A model generated the notes under the pieces. The model did no database searches and was not told where the DNA came from. It saw only the letters and a program-made list of their open reading frames with translations. Shown here one piece after another: positions 16,072 through 24,806 of a stretch of DNA of 36,890 nt. The DNA lies in NCBI GenBank assembly GCA_022451925.1, contig JAKUNL010000004.1:57532-94421 (forward strand), in the 5' to 3' direction. Source of the stretch: Dehalococcoidia bacterium (GTDB lineage Bacteria > Chloroflexota > Dehalococcoidia > Lucifugimonadales > UBA3495). How positions within the stretch are numbered: position 1 is the first letter of the stretch; the number at the start of each line of letters is the position of its first letter. The translations under genes were made by a program, and so were the position numbers.

Positions 16072-17859
16072 ATGTCGAGGCACCGGATATTTAACTTTAG
16101 GACCCTACTTCCAATCGTTTCGGCCATCTTACTGATTGTTGCTGTTGCGTGCGGATCATCGGAGACCGAAGCACCGGAGTCTGCTGCATCAACTGGTAGC
16201 ACACCAGTACCTGCTGCGGTCGACGCAAAGGACACACCTGCTACGACAGGTGGTGATGCCAAATATGGCGGAAATATCAAAATGTCCGCTTACGCAGATA
16301 CGAGAGACTGGGATCCAAAGGGATCTGCTTCCCTTTCCAGCATCCAAGCCTATTCGCAGCTGTATAACCAGATGGTGCAGTTTTCGACCGGATCTGACAC
16401 CACAAAGATCGAGGGCGACTTGGCGGATACCTGGGAGTCATCTAACGGAGGTCAGACTTTCACGTTCCACCTGAACGAGGATGCAGTTTGGGGCGACGGA
16501 ACCGACGTAACCTCGGACGATGTAGTCTATGCCCTATCTCGATATATGGACCCTGAAAACTCCATAGGTCGGTCTGGTCTGTTCCGGAACTACACACTTC
16601 CTGTTGCCGAAGGCGGAGTAAAGAAGATAGACGACTCGACTGTCGAGATGAACCTTTCCTTCGCATCAGGTGCGTTTCTCAGTTTCTTGGCTTTAGACTA
16701 CGCCAAGATCCTTCCGAAACACATCATGGAAGCCGGAGTTGACCTTAACCAGGCTGAAGGGATAATGGAGAGCAGCTCAGAGTCAGGTCCATTCCTGCTC
16801 GATGATTACCAGCGTGGTAACAGCTACTCGGTATCCAAGAACCCTAACTATTTCAAAGAAGGCAAACCCTATTTCGATAGTATCGACCACTTCATCATCA
16901 CTGACACCGGAACGTTGATTGCGCAGTTCAAAGCCGGTCAGTTGGATATGATGAATGGTGGGTTCTCGAACCTCTCGCCTACTGAATATCTTGAGCTTGA
17001 CGCAGATACTAAAGGAACTGCAAACGGCCATATCATCGCGAATGAGATGCCTGGTTCCCGTAACTGGGGCTTGATGATGAACACCAAGGCGGAGAAACTT
17101 CAAGACCCGCGCATAAGGAAAGCCATCTATCTGGCCGTGGATCGAGCTCAGATCAACGACATCCTGGAAGATGGTACCGGTGATATTCCGTGTGCCTTAT
17201 GGGGAATGGGGTACTCACTAGAGGAATGCGAAACGTTCCCTGGCATCCGCGACAAGAACAGTGAGGGCGGTAAAGCTGACCTCGCCTACGCCAAACAGCT
17301 GATGGCAGAGGCTGGGGTACCAGACGGTTTCACGGTAACTTACGATGCACGTCAGGTGGGTAACTATCCAGACGTCTGTACGGTGATCAAGAATCAACTG
17401 TCGGACAATCTGGGTATAGAAGGTGAGATCACCACCCATGAGAGCGCAGCGGGTTATTCTCTGTATGCGACCGCTCGTTCCGGAACTGGTGACTGGGAAC
17501 TAGCCTGCCAAGGTGAGGGCATGACCGTACTAGACCCAGATGCTCTGTTAGGTGGTGTCTACCTGGCCGGTGGGACCCGTAACTATAGTGACTGGGAACC
17601 GGCCAATGTCCGTGCTGCGTTTGAGGAGCAGAAGGAAGAACAAGACCCGGCTACGCGTAAACAGCAGTTGTCGGACCTTGAAGACTTCTTGATCCCCACG
17701 GACCCGGATGATATCTCAAAGGGATTCACCGACAATCACTGGGTGACCCTTTATTGGGGTAAGTTCTTCTGGTTGACGCATGAGGACATTCGGGGTTTCA
17801 ACGCCCCTGCGACTGTCCAATATAGTTTCAAACACGAAGACCTCTGGTTGGACCGCTAG
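16072..17859 (+). CDS. peptide ABC transporter substrate-binding lipoprotein (SBP_bac_5 family)
   Basis: This 595-residue protein has a lipoprotein signal: positively charged start, hydrophobic stretch and a VAVAC lipobox with Cys27 as the lipidated residue. An Ala/Thr/Pro-rich linker follows. The mature part has the family-5 pattern: DLADTWESSNGGQTFTFHLNEDAVWGDGTDVTSDDVVYALSRY, later GPFLLDDYQRGNSYSVSKNPNYF, and PRIRKAIYLAVDRAQIND. These proteins capture peptides or other small solutes outside the membrane and pass them to Opp/Dpp permeases. The start ATG has an excellent Shine-Dalgarno (GGAGGAG) and a good promoter about 170 nt upstream. The two permease genes follow after a hairpin. Confidence 0.93.
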   Translation: MSRHRIFNFRTLLPIVSAILLIVAVACGSSETEAPESAASTGSTPVPAAVDAKDTPATTGGDAKYGGNIKMSAYADTRDWDPKGSASLSSIQAYSQLYNQMVQFSTGSDTTKIEGDLADTWESSNGGQTFTFHLNEDAVWGDGTDVTSDDVVYALSRYMDPENSIGRSGLFRNYTLPVAEGGVKKIDDSTVEMNLSFASGAFLSFLALDYAKILPKHIMEAGVDLNQAEGIMESSSESGPFLLDDYQRGNSYSVSKNPNYFKEGKPYFDSIDHFIITDTGTLIAQFKAGQLDMMNGGFSNLSPTEYLELDADTKGTANGHIIANEMPGSRNWGLMMNTKAEKLQDPRIRKAIYLAVDRAQINDILEDGTGDIPCALWGMGYSLEECETFPGIRDKNSEGGKADLAYAKQLMAEAGVPDGFTVTYDARQVGNYPDVCTVIKNQLSDNLGIEGEITTHESAAGYSLYATARSGTGDWELACQGEGMTVLDPDALLGGVYLAGGTRNYSDWEPANVRAAFEEQKEEQDPATRKQQLSDLEDFLIPTDPDDISKGFTDNHWVTLYWGKFFWLTHEDIRGFNAPATVQYSFKHEDLWLDR

Positions 17860-17889
17860 GCAACCATCTGGTTCCCGAGCCTAATCATT

Positions 17890-17921
17890 GATGGCCTGCC
17901 TCCACTTGGAGGCAGGCCATC
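17890..17921 (+). terminator. intercistronic hairpin, partial terminator or mRNA-stabilising structure
   Basis: A perfect 14-bp GC-rich stem (17890-17903 and 17908-17921) with an ACTT loop is followed only by AAATTT, so it is a weak terminator. It lies between the binding-protein gene and the first permease gene. It could raise binding-protein levels over permease levels. Confidence 0.65.
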
Positions 17922-18083
17922 AAATTTGCCTAGCTATAAAGTTGAATTGAGCATTGGAATCTAAGGCATGCAACTGCTCTTTGTAATGTTTATCTTGTAA
18001 ACCGTGTAACCCTCACGGATACACCTTTCGATAACCAGTCGATATATAATCACGAACGAAATTGACTACTGGATAGGCTAACA

Positions 18084-19070
18084 ATGCGACAATACGCCAT
18101 CAAAAGAGTAGCCCTCTTTATCCCCACAGTTCTACTTGTCACTTTAATCGCATTCGTCGTTATGCGGGTTATCCCAGGAGACCCAGCAATCGCTATATTG
18201 GAAGGTGACGGAGGTGGACAATACACTCAGTTCGATTTAGATAAACTTCGTGCGGAGCTGGGGACCGACCGGCCCATTGCGGTCCAATACATTGAGTGGA
18301 TTGGTGGCGTGGTTCGCGGTGATTTTGGTGAATCGCTATGGTTCAAATCATCGGTCATGACTGAGTTGGGTTCTAGGATTCCTGTGACTGTGGAACTGGC
18401 GATTCTATCGACTCTTATGGCGGTCGTGATAGCAGTACCTCTAGGAATCGTATCAGCCATTCGGCCGGACAGCCCGTTGGATTACTCAGCTAGGATATTC
18501 ACCTTAATCGGAATAGCCATCCCGAATTTCCTAGTTGCAGTGTTGATGATTTTGTTCTTATTAAAGACCTTCAACTGGCTTCCAGATTTGGGTTACGTAG
18601 AGTTATGTGTACGCGTTTGGACTGACGGATGTGAAAAGGGAGATATATTTAAAAACCTGTCACAGATGTTCTTTCCAGCACTTGCTTTGGCCCTGTATGA
18701 GATGGCTTTCATTGCTAGGGTGACTCGCTCTTCAATGATGGAAATTATTAGGGAAGACTATATGCGAACGGCCAGGTCTAAGGGTCTTTCCGAACGTGTG
18801 GTACTCTTCCGCCACGGCCTGAAAAATGCGATTCTGCCTATCTTGACTATCTCCGGTTGGCAATTCGGTCGCTTGTTTGGTGGAACGGTTGTCATTGAGA
18901 CCATCTTCTTGATCCCGGGTATGGGTCGCATTGTAATCGAGGCAGTGCAGCATCGGGATTTCCCGTTAATTCAGGCGGCTATTGTAATAATCGGTTTGGC
19001 TATAATATCTATCAATTTATTCGTAGATTTGTTGTATGGCTGGCTCGATCCCAGAATTCGGTACGCCTAG
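18084..19070 (+). CDS. ABC transporter permease, DppB/OppB type
   Basis: This 328-residue inner-membrane protein has about six transmembrane helices. It starts with the typical first helix (YAIKRVALFIPTVLLVTLIAFVVMRVIPGDPA) followed by an extracytoplasmic region. The cytoplasmic EAA loop reads RTARSKGLSERVVLFRHGLKNAILPI, the site that contacts the ATPase. The end YGWLDPRIRY is the usual DppB C-terminus. It forms a heterodimer with the next protein to carry the solute delivered by the lipoprotein. It is preceded by a 224-nt gap with a hairpin, so it may also have its own promoter. Confidence 0.93.
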   Translation: MRQYAIKRVALFIPTVLLVTLIAFVVMRVIPGDPAIAILEGDGGGQYTQFDLDKLRAELGTDRPIAVQYIEWIGGVVRGDFGESLWFKSSVMTELGSRIPVTVELAILSTLMAVVIAVPLGIVSAIRPDSPLDYSARIFTLIGIAIPNFLVAVLMILFLLKTFNWLPDLGYVELCVRVWTDGCEKGDIFKNLSQMFFPALALALYEMAFIARVTRSSMMEIIREDYMRTARSKGLSERVVLFRHGLKNAILPILTISGWQFGRLFGGTVVIETIFLIPGMGRIVIEAVQHRDFPLIQAAIVIIGLAIISINLFVDLLYGWLDPRIRYA

Positions 19071-19150
19071 TTGGCTTACGGTGCCTGTCATGCACAGCTA
19101 GCAGCCCTGATATTCGAAACTGAAATTTAGGTTTGATATAGGAATAACAA

Positions 19151-20080
19151 ATGTCAGTGGATCAAACAAGTAGCGATGAAATGGATGTTTTAGAATCTAA
19201 TTTACGGATTAGGCCTAAACCTATATGGTACGTCGCGGCTTACCAAAGTACGGTACGTTTCGCCAAAACCAAACCGCTGGCCTTCAGTGGAGGCGTGGTT
19301 CTGCTAGTCATGGTGATAATAGCGTTCCTGACCCGGTTTACGGGGATTGCTCCATATGATCCAGAACAGGTTGGCGTAGCGACTAAGTTCGCCGCACCAG
19401 GTGCTGATGCAATATTGGGGACTGACCAACTTGGAAGGGATGTTCTTAGTAGATTAATGTACGGTACTTGGATTTCGTTGAAAGTGGGTCTGTTGAGCAC
19501 TCTTATCGGAATCAGCGCGGGAACAATAATAGGCATCTTCAGCGCTTATATTGGAGGTCTGTTTGACCTGATTGTTCAGCGGTTAGTGGACTCCTTGATG
19601 GCCTTTCCCCCGATTATCTTGGCGCTTGGCCTAATGGCCGCTCTTGGAGCTTCGGATAGAAACGTTATTATCGCACTGATAGCGATTTTGACCCCTGGGG
19701 CCACCCGAGTCGTCCGGTCCCAAGCTCTTAGTATTAAGGAGCTGGATTATACTCTGGCTGCTAGAGCCATCGGCGCAACTGCCGGTAGGGTCGTCTGGCG
19801 GCATATTTTGCCCAATGTGATGGCCACCTACATAGTATTGATTACCATCACTGTGGGATTTGCCATAGTAGTAGAGGCAGCGCTCAGCTTCTTAGGGGTA
19901 GGGGTTCCTCCAGACGTCCCCACGTGGGGTGGTATGCTGCAACTTGGGCGCAAGTACATTGACGTCACGTCATGGTTGTCTGTGTTCCCTGGTATTGCTA
20001 TCGCATTGGTGGTTTTCTCTGTGAACTTCCTGGGAGACGGTCTACGGGACGTAATGGATCCCAAACTCCGAGGCCGCTAA
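19151..20080 (+). CDS. ABC transporter permease, DppC/OppC type
   Basis: This 309-residue protein has a cytoplasmic N-terminus, a first transmembrane helix (LAFSGGVVLLVMVIIAFLTRF), then the LGTDQLGRDVLSRLMYGTWISLKVGL segment diagnostic for DppC/OppC. The EAA loop is AARAIGATAGRVVWRHILPNVM. The C-terminus LGDGLRDVMDPKLRGR is typical. It pairs with the preceding permease. The unit ends here at a terminator; no ATP-binding subunit (DppD/DppF) follows, so the ATPases must be encoded elsewhere or shared. Confidence 0.93.
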   Translation: MSVDQTSSDEMDVLESNLRIRPKPIWYVAAYQSTVRFAKTKPLAFSGGVVLLVMVIIAFLTRFTGIAPYDPEQVGVATKFAAPGADAILGTDQLGRDVLSRLMYGTWISLKVGLLSTLIGISAGTIIGIFSAYIGGLFDLIVQRLVDSLMAFPPIILALGLMAALGASDRNVIIALIAILTPGATRVVRSQALSIKELDYTLAARAIGATAGRVVWRHILPNVMATYIVLITITVGFAIVVEAALSFLGVGVPPDVPTWGGMLQLGRKYIDVTSWLSVFPGIAIALVVFSVNFLGDGLRDVMDPKLRGR

Positions 20081-20115
20081 TCCACTGAAATATAAACTAT
20101 AATTTGGTTTAACTT

Positions 20116-20148
20116 AACGGCAGGCATCATGTCTGCCGTTATTTTTTT
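20116..20148 (+). terminator. Rho-independent terminator of the permease operon
   Basis: AACGGCAG pairs with CTGCCGTT around a short loop with additional CAT/ATG pairing, followed by ATTTTTTT. It lies 36 nt after the second permease stop and marks the end of the importer operon. Confidence 0.88.
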
Positions 20149-20257
20149 CTGACCTAAGCTAGTGATGACACCCATCAGGCTACCGGCTATACTGGCCTTG
20201 CTCGCCTAAATTCGCGCCTATTGATCTATCTAATCGCACAACAGGATAACCGACGTC

Positions 20258-21046
20258 TTGAACGAACATATCATCCTTGATTCATCTCACCCAATTGCGA
20301 CCGTCACTTTCAATCGTCCCAGTCAACGTAATGCAATCAGCTTTGCAATGTGGCGAGAATTCGCCGATATATTGCAAGAAATCGACTCGGATAAGAACAT
20401 TAGGGCCGTTGTAATTACCGGGGCCGGTGAAGAGGCTTTTTCTGCTGGTGCAGACATCCAAGATTTTGATGATTACCGCTCTGACTCCACCAAAGGCCGA
20501 ATATATAACGATGCCGTAAACGGTGCATTGAAAACTCTTTCCGAAATGGCGACTCCGACCATATCCATGATTCGCGGATTTGCTGTTGGAGGCGGATGCG
20601 AACTGGCAGTGGCCACTGATCTGCGTATAGTAAGTGACGACAGCCGAATGGGTATTCCAGTAGGCAAACTGGGGATCAGCATCGGCCACCGAGAGATGCG
20701 TGGTTTGGTCAATTTGGTTGGCAAGGGTAATGCCATGTATATCCTGTTGTCTGCCAGGCTGCTGAATGCAGAGGAGTCCTTGCGCATTGGCCTGGTTAAC
20801 CAAGTTTTGTCTCCAGAGGAACTACATGATTACACTTATAAATTGGCGGATGAAATTGCTGGATTAGCACCTCTTTCCCACGCGGTTAATAAGCTAACGA
20901 TGCAGCAAGTGCAAGACAAACCTTCTCTGGAGAATCTTACTAAGGAAGAGGATGACCTACCACTGACTCAGTTCGATACGAAGGATTACATTGAGGGTTA
21001 TAAAGCATTCTTGGAAAAGCGTCGGCCCAATTTCATCGGCGAATAA
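20258..21046 (+). CDS. enoyl-CoA hydratase/isomerase (crotonase) family protein
   Basis: The protein has 262 residues from a TTG start. The crotonase oxyanion-hole motifs are clear: GAGEEAFSAGADIQDF and GFAVGGGCELAVATDLRI, which stabilise acyl-CoA enolates. The two Glu used by true enoyl-CoA hydratases appear to be missing. The first lies in a PVGKLGISIG segment where the family has P-E, and the second in AMYILLSA where the family has A-M-E. Hydration of crotonyl-CoA is therefore doubtful; isomerase, hydrolase, decarboxylase or other CoA chemistry is possible. The SLRIGLVNQVL stretch after it is standard. No other beta-oxidation genes flank it; tlyA starts 50 nt downstream and may be cotranscribed. 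Confidence 0.88.
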   Translation: MNEHIILDSSHPIATVTFNRPSQRNAISFAMWREFADILQEIDSDKNIRAVVITGAGEEAFSAGADIQDFDDYRSDSTKGRIYNDAVNGALKTLSEMATPTISMIRGFAVGGGCELAVATDLRIVSDDSRMGIPVGKLGISIGHREMRGLVNLVGKGNAMYILLSARLLNAEESLRIGLVNQVLSPEELHDYTYKLADEIAGLAPLSHAVNKLTMQQVQDKPSLENLTKEEDDLPLTQFDTKDYIEGYKAFLEKRRPNFIGE

Positions 21047-21095
21047 TCACCAGAATCACTTTCGTTAGTTTCAATCTCACCTCTGAGCGTACATT

Positions 21096-21833
21096 TTGAC
21101 AGAACGCGCAGCTAAAATTCGGGCCGACCTGCTGCTCTTTGAGAGGGGGCTGGCAGAATCCCGAGAACAAGCACAAGCTTTGATCATGGAAGGCGTGGTA
21201 TATACACCTACTGGTCGGGTTCTAAAGGCTGGTTCTACGCTCTCTGCAGATGTGGATCTCGAGGTGAAGGGGCGGTTGCCATTCGTCAGCCGAGGTGGAT
21301 TAAAGCTGGCCCATGCTCTTGATGAATTTCAGCTGGATGTCTCTGGTCTGATTGTGTTGGACGTTGGTGCTTCCACCGGCGGGTTTACCGACTGTGTACT
21401 GCAACGAGATGCAAATAAGGTCTATGCTGTCGATGTCGGACATGGGCAATTGCATTATGGGTTGCGCAAGGACGAACGGGTATCGGTGATGGAAAAAACC
21501 AACGCGCGCTATCCATTTGAATTGCCAGAGTTGGTTGATCTCATTGTCATGGATGTGTCGTTTATATCCATTGGCATGGTTATTCCTGAGGTCATACGAC
21601 ACCTGAAACAGGGCCATTACATCGTCTCATTGGTTAAACCCCAGTTTGAATCCCAAAGAGACCAGGTCGGTCGCGGCGGAGTGATTAAAGACCCCAAGGT
21701 GCACGCAAGCGTTTTAGGCAAGATAGTTAATTGGGCGGTTGGACAAGACATCAGAGTCAGAAATATATGTCGTTCTCCAATTCAAGGCGATTCCGGTAAC
21801 CGCGAATTTTTCATCCTGCTGGAAAAACCATAG
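21096..21833 (+). CDS. tlyA: TlyA family rRNA (cytidine-2'-O)-methyltransferase / hemolysin-like
   Basis: This 245-residue protein uses a TTG start. The N-terminal S4 RNA-binding domain (RADLLLFERGLAESREQAQALIMEGVVY) is followed by an FtsJ-like methyltransferase domain with LPFVSRGGLKLAHALDEF (catalytic Lys), LDVGASTGGFTDCVL (SAM-binding motif), VYAVDVGHGQLHYGLR, LIVMDVSFIS and SLVKPQFE. In mycobacteria TlyA 2'-O-methylates 16S and 23S rRNA cytidines and affects capreomycin sensitivity; other members are called hemolysins without proof. The length fits the family. The short gap before the next gene and the strong Shine-Dalgarno of the next gene suggest an operon with pncC. Confidence 0.93.
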   Translation: MTERAAKIRADLLLFERGLAESREQAQALIMEGVVYTPTGRVLKAGSTLSADVDLEVKGRLPFVSRGGLKLAHALDEFQLDVSGLIVLDVGASTGGFTDCVLQRDANKVYAVDVGHGQLHYGLRKDERVSVMEKTNARYPFELPELVDLIVMDVSFISIGMVIPEVIRHLKQGHYIVSLVKPQFESQRDQVGRGGVIKDPKVHASVLGKIVNWAVGQDIRVRNICRSPIQGDSGNREFFILLEKP

Positions 21834-21867
21834 AATTAGTGAATTACGGTTAAAGGAGGCATTTCAA

Positions 21868-22338
21868 ATGGAAGTTCAAAAGATCGCAGAAATACTGACC
21901 GAACGCGGCAAAACCGTCTCAGTGGCCGAGGCTGATACCGCAGGTCTGATTGGTTACATGCTTGGGGCTATCCCTGGCAGTTCCAAGTATTTCCCTGGCG
22001 GAGTGATTGCTTATACAGGTGGCCTCAAGGAGAAAGTTTTAGGCGTGGCTGACGATGTATCTCCAAATCACGGAACCGTGAGTAGCCAGATGGCCATTGG
22101 AATGGCCCGAGGTGTACTCGAACTGTGTGGAACTGACTATGCAGTGTCTACCACCGGAGTGACCGGACCGGCTGCCGGGCGCGCTGGACTGCCTATCGGT
22201 ACGTTCTGGATTGGTCTTGCTGTTAAAGGTGGTCAGGATAGGGCTATAGAGGTCCTCTTGTCTGGAGACCGTGACGACTGTAAACAGGGCGCTGCCAAAG
22301 CAGCCCTCGATCTGTTGGGTGAAGAACTCAGTACTTAG
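21868..22338 (+). CDS. CinA C-terminal domain / nicotinamide-nucleotide amidase (PncC)-like protein, altered motif
   Basis: The protein has 156 residues from ATG 21868, which has a perfect AAAGGAGG Shine-Dalgarno; the open frame extends upstream inside tlyA but is not used. The fold signature is present: VSVAEADTAGLIGYMLGAIPGSSKYFPGGVIAYTGGLKEKVLGV and later STTGVTGPAAGRAGLPIGTFWIGLA. PncC deamidates nicotinamide mononucleotide to recycle pyridine nucleotides. The family normally has E-S-C-T-G-G; here it is E-A-D-T-A-G, so the usual Ser/Cys is absent and activity is uncertain. It ends by overlapping the stop of the convergent acylase gene by 3-4 nt. Confidence 0.85.
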   Translation: MEVQKIAEILTERGKTVSVAEADTAGLIGYMLGAIPGSSKYFPGGVIAYTGGLKEKVLGVADDVSPNHGTVSSQMAIGMARGVLELCGTDYAVSTTGVTGPAAGRAGLPIGTFWIGLAVKGGQDRAIEVLLSGDRDDCKQGAAKAALDLLGEELST

Positions 22339-24671
22339 TCTGGAATAAGAGTCTGCTCGGTTTCGCAATTGGCCTTGATACTCTCCCAGTCATAGCCCAT
22401 GGGGATCATCTCGACCTTCCGCCAGGTTTCAGACTGATCCGCGTAGTGGTTGCTTCCCGGATGACCTGAGCTTCCTAATGGTACTACCCAAAGGGATTTG
22501 TCCCAGTTGGACGGGTCGTACGAATACCTTGCCACTGACAGGCTTGTCACTGTATTAGGGGTGGCCGGGGAATAGCCTCCTTGGAGTGGCGTGTCGCCAT
22601 CGCCGCTAGTGGGTATAGCTGGTGGATCTAATAGATCTGCCAACTCGGGGTACGCCGTAGAAAGGTTGTGTTTGGGGCGAGCCTGATGCACCTTGCCCCA
22701 TTGCCACTGGTCAATGTCTTCTCCTAGTCTTTCAGACAATGTAACTATGGCCTTGGACAACGCCCTAGCCACTGCTGTCGGCCATGTGTCTCCTTCTGGA
22801 AGCAGTGAAGTGTCGTTTTGCTCAATCATTGCTACTAACCTGGCTTTGAGACGGTTCGAAAACGAGCCCAGCCCCCTGTCCGCTGGATGCCATGCTTCAA
22901 AGGCTAGCTTTTCGGTTAGGTTGGTTTCCAATATTTCTTTCAGTAGAGCGTCACGCATTGCGCTGTAGATAGTGGGCTCCACTTTTTGCGCTTCCATCTG
23001 GCAGTCCCAGTTAATTAGGCGGTCTTTGGCATCTTGACTAATAGAATTTTGAGGCTCCATTTGTTCGATGACGCTCTGATATGCCAATGCTGGAATGGAC
23101 ACCTGTTCTGCGTGAATTTTGGCCATATCCGCTGCTGTTGGACGAGTCAATGATTTCAACCCTGCCGTCACCCGTTTCACTCGATATTCGGGAGTAAAAT
23201 CGATTGCGATGTAATGGGGATAATCATCACCAACAGGACGGTTGTTGGCAGTTGCGATATAGCCTTCCGGTGGGTTGATTGACACCGGTAACTCCTTAAA
23301 TGGGATATCCCCTTCCCACTCGTGCTCTCCAGTCCAACCAGGTACTGGGAGCCATCCGTTCACCCTAGACCGGATGGGAATACGGCCACGACAGAGATAG
23401 CCCATATCACCGTGTATATCGGAAAAAAGGAGGTTGTTGCATGGATCTACCCAGCCTTCCATGGTTGCTACAAACTCCCGGCTGTTGTCTGCCCGTAGCA
23501 TCTTCCAGAGAATATCTGGCCAGGTGGACGCCTTCTCGGTCGCTGTGTATTTGAATGCCAGTCCTGATCCTTGCTCTGGATTACCGGCGATGATTGGCCC
23601 ATGCTGTGTGATAGTCACCGTGGTTTGAACATCATTGCCATCTTTGACCTTTATTGTCTCTTTGATAGTCTCGGCATCAAGCCATTTGTTTTGGAATAGA
23701 TACTTCCTGGGTTCTCCCTCTTTGAATCTCTCAATATATAGGTCCTGGTAGTCTGCTGCAGTGTGTGTGACACTCCAGGAAACTCGACCGTTATGACCAA
23801 AGTGTGGAAACCCTGGAACACCGGGGAAAGACAGGCCTACCACGTCAAACTCGGGACAGGCGATCTGGTTCTGGTAATAGGCGTTGGGTGTGTCCAATGC
23901 CCTGTGGGAGTCTCCGGCCAATATGGGTTTGCCAGTGGCGGTCTCAGCACCGCAGAGGACCCAACTGTTGCTACCCGAGTCCATCTCATTTAGGTAGTTC
24001 AGTCCGGCTGCGCCTTCTGCAAGTTCTTTGAGCCCCTCATCTAAGGGTCCTGGAGAAGTAGAACCAGGTGGTAAGATCATCAGAAAACCTGGCTCGATGC
24101 CGGGGAAGAGTTTCCCTGCAGTTTCGGCACCCATATCACGGACCATACGAGCTCGCCAGACTTTGGACTCAAACACTCCCATGGATATGTGCCGGACCTT
24201 GTAGGCAATGAGCCCATCCCATGGCTCCCAAGGTTCAGGGGTCAATCCAGTGATACGGTATTCCACCGGCAGTGCGTCGCCGCTTTCAATGAAGGCATTG
24301 ACTCCGGCAGTATAGGAGTCGAACATGGATTTGGTGTGAGAGTCCATTGCTCGATAGTCGGCCTTGGCGCTCGACTTCAGCCGAAAGCGTCGCATCATTA
24401 TGTCCTGGGAGACCGCCTGTTGGCCAACAGCTTCTGCCCAGCGTCCAGACCCCCTGAGCCGGTCATATTCCATGTGCCACAGCCGATCCTGGGCAGTGGC
24501 GAAACCCTGGGCAAAATAGGCATCCATTTCAGTGCGTGCTTTGATTCTAGGGATCCCGTAAATGTCCCGGTATATCTTGACTTGCTCGTTCAACCCCTTC
24601 AACGAAACATCGTCACTCGTATTGGGGATGGCTGATATTAAGTCCTGACTGGTAATCATTTCAGAGATCAT
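22335..24671 (-). CDS. penicillin acylase family Ntn hydrolase (peptidase S45)
   Basis: This 778-residue protein has the S45 layout. The alpha part starts with VKIYRDIYGIPRIKARTEMDAYFAQGFATAQDRLWHMEYDRLRGSGRWAE. A linker follows, and then GSNSWVL, where Ser about 234 becomes the N-terminal nucleophile of the beta subunit after self-cleavage and Asn follows it as in penicillin G acylase. GDSHRALDTPNAYYQ and GLSFPGVPGFPHFGHNGRVSWSVTHTAADYQDLYIE are the usual beta-subunit motifs. The family cleaves amides: penicillins, acyl-homoserine lactones or N-acyl amino acids. No signal peptide is visible, unlike most members, so it may work in the cytoplasm. It stands alone on the minus strand. Confidence 0.92.
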   Translation of the reverse strand: MISEMITSQDLISAIPNTSDDVSLKGLNEQVKIYRDIYGIPRIKARTEMDAYFAQGFATAQDRLWHMEYDRLRGSGRWAEAVGQQAVSQDIMMRRFRLKSSAKADYRAMDSHTKSMFDSYTAGVNAFIESGDALPVEYRITGLTPEPWEPWDGLIAYKVRHISMGVFESKVWRARMVRDMGAETAGKLFPGIEPGFLMILPPGSTSPGPLDEGLKELAEGAAGLNYLNEMDSGSNSWVLCGAETATGKPILAGDSHRALDTPNAYYQNQIACPEFDVVGLSFPGVPGFPHFGHNGRVSWSVTHTAADYQDLYIERFKEGEPRKYLFQNKWLDAETIKETIKVKDGNDVQTTVTITQHGPIIAGNPEQGSGLAFKYTATEKASTWPDILWKMLRADNSREFVATMEGWVDPCNNLLFSDIHGDMGYLCRGRIPIRSRVNGWLPVPGWTGEHEWEGDIPFKELPVSINPPEGYIATANNRPVGDDYPHYIAIDFTPEYRVKRVTAGLKSLTRPTAADMAKIHAEQVSIPALAYQSVIEQMEPQNSISQDAKDRLINWDCQMEAQKVEPTIYSAMRDALLKEILETNLTEKLAFEAWHPADRGLGSFSNRLKARLVAMIEQNDTSLLPEGDTWPTAVARALSKAIVTLSERLGEDIDQWQWGKVHQARPKHNLSTAYPELADLLDPPAIPTSGDGDTPLQGGYSPATPNTVTSLSVARYSYDPSNWDKSLWVVPLGSSGHPGSNHYADQSETWRKVEMIPMGYDWESIKANCETEQTLIPD

Positions 24672-24806
24672 AGTTGCCCTCTATTCATGTGGAAGAAGCT
24701 TTAGTCCGTGGTTGGATATCCCAGGATATTAACATAAGAATGGCAGGGGATTGACGACACTTAGGCTCAGGACTACCATCCGTTCACCTAAACTATCAGC
24801 ATTTTT

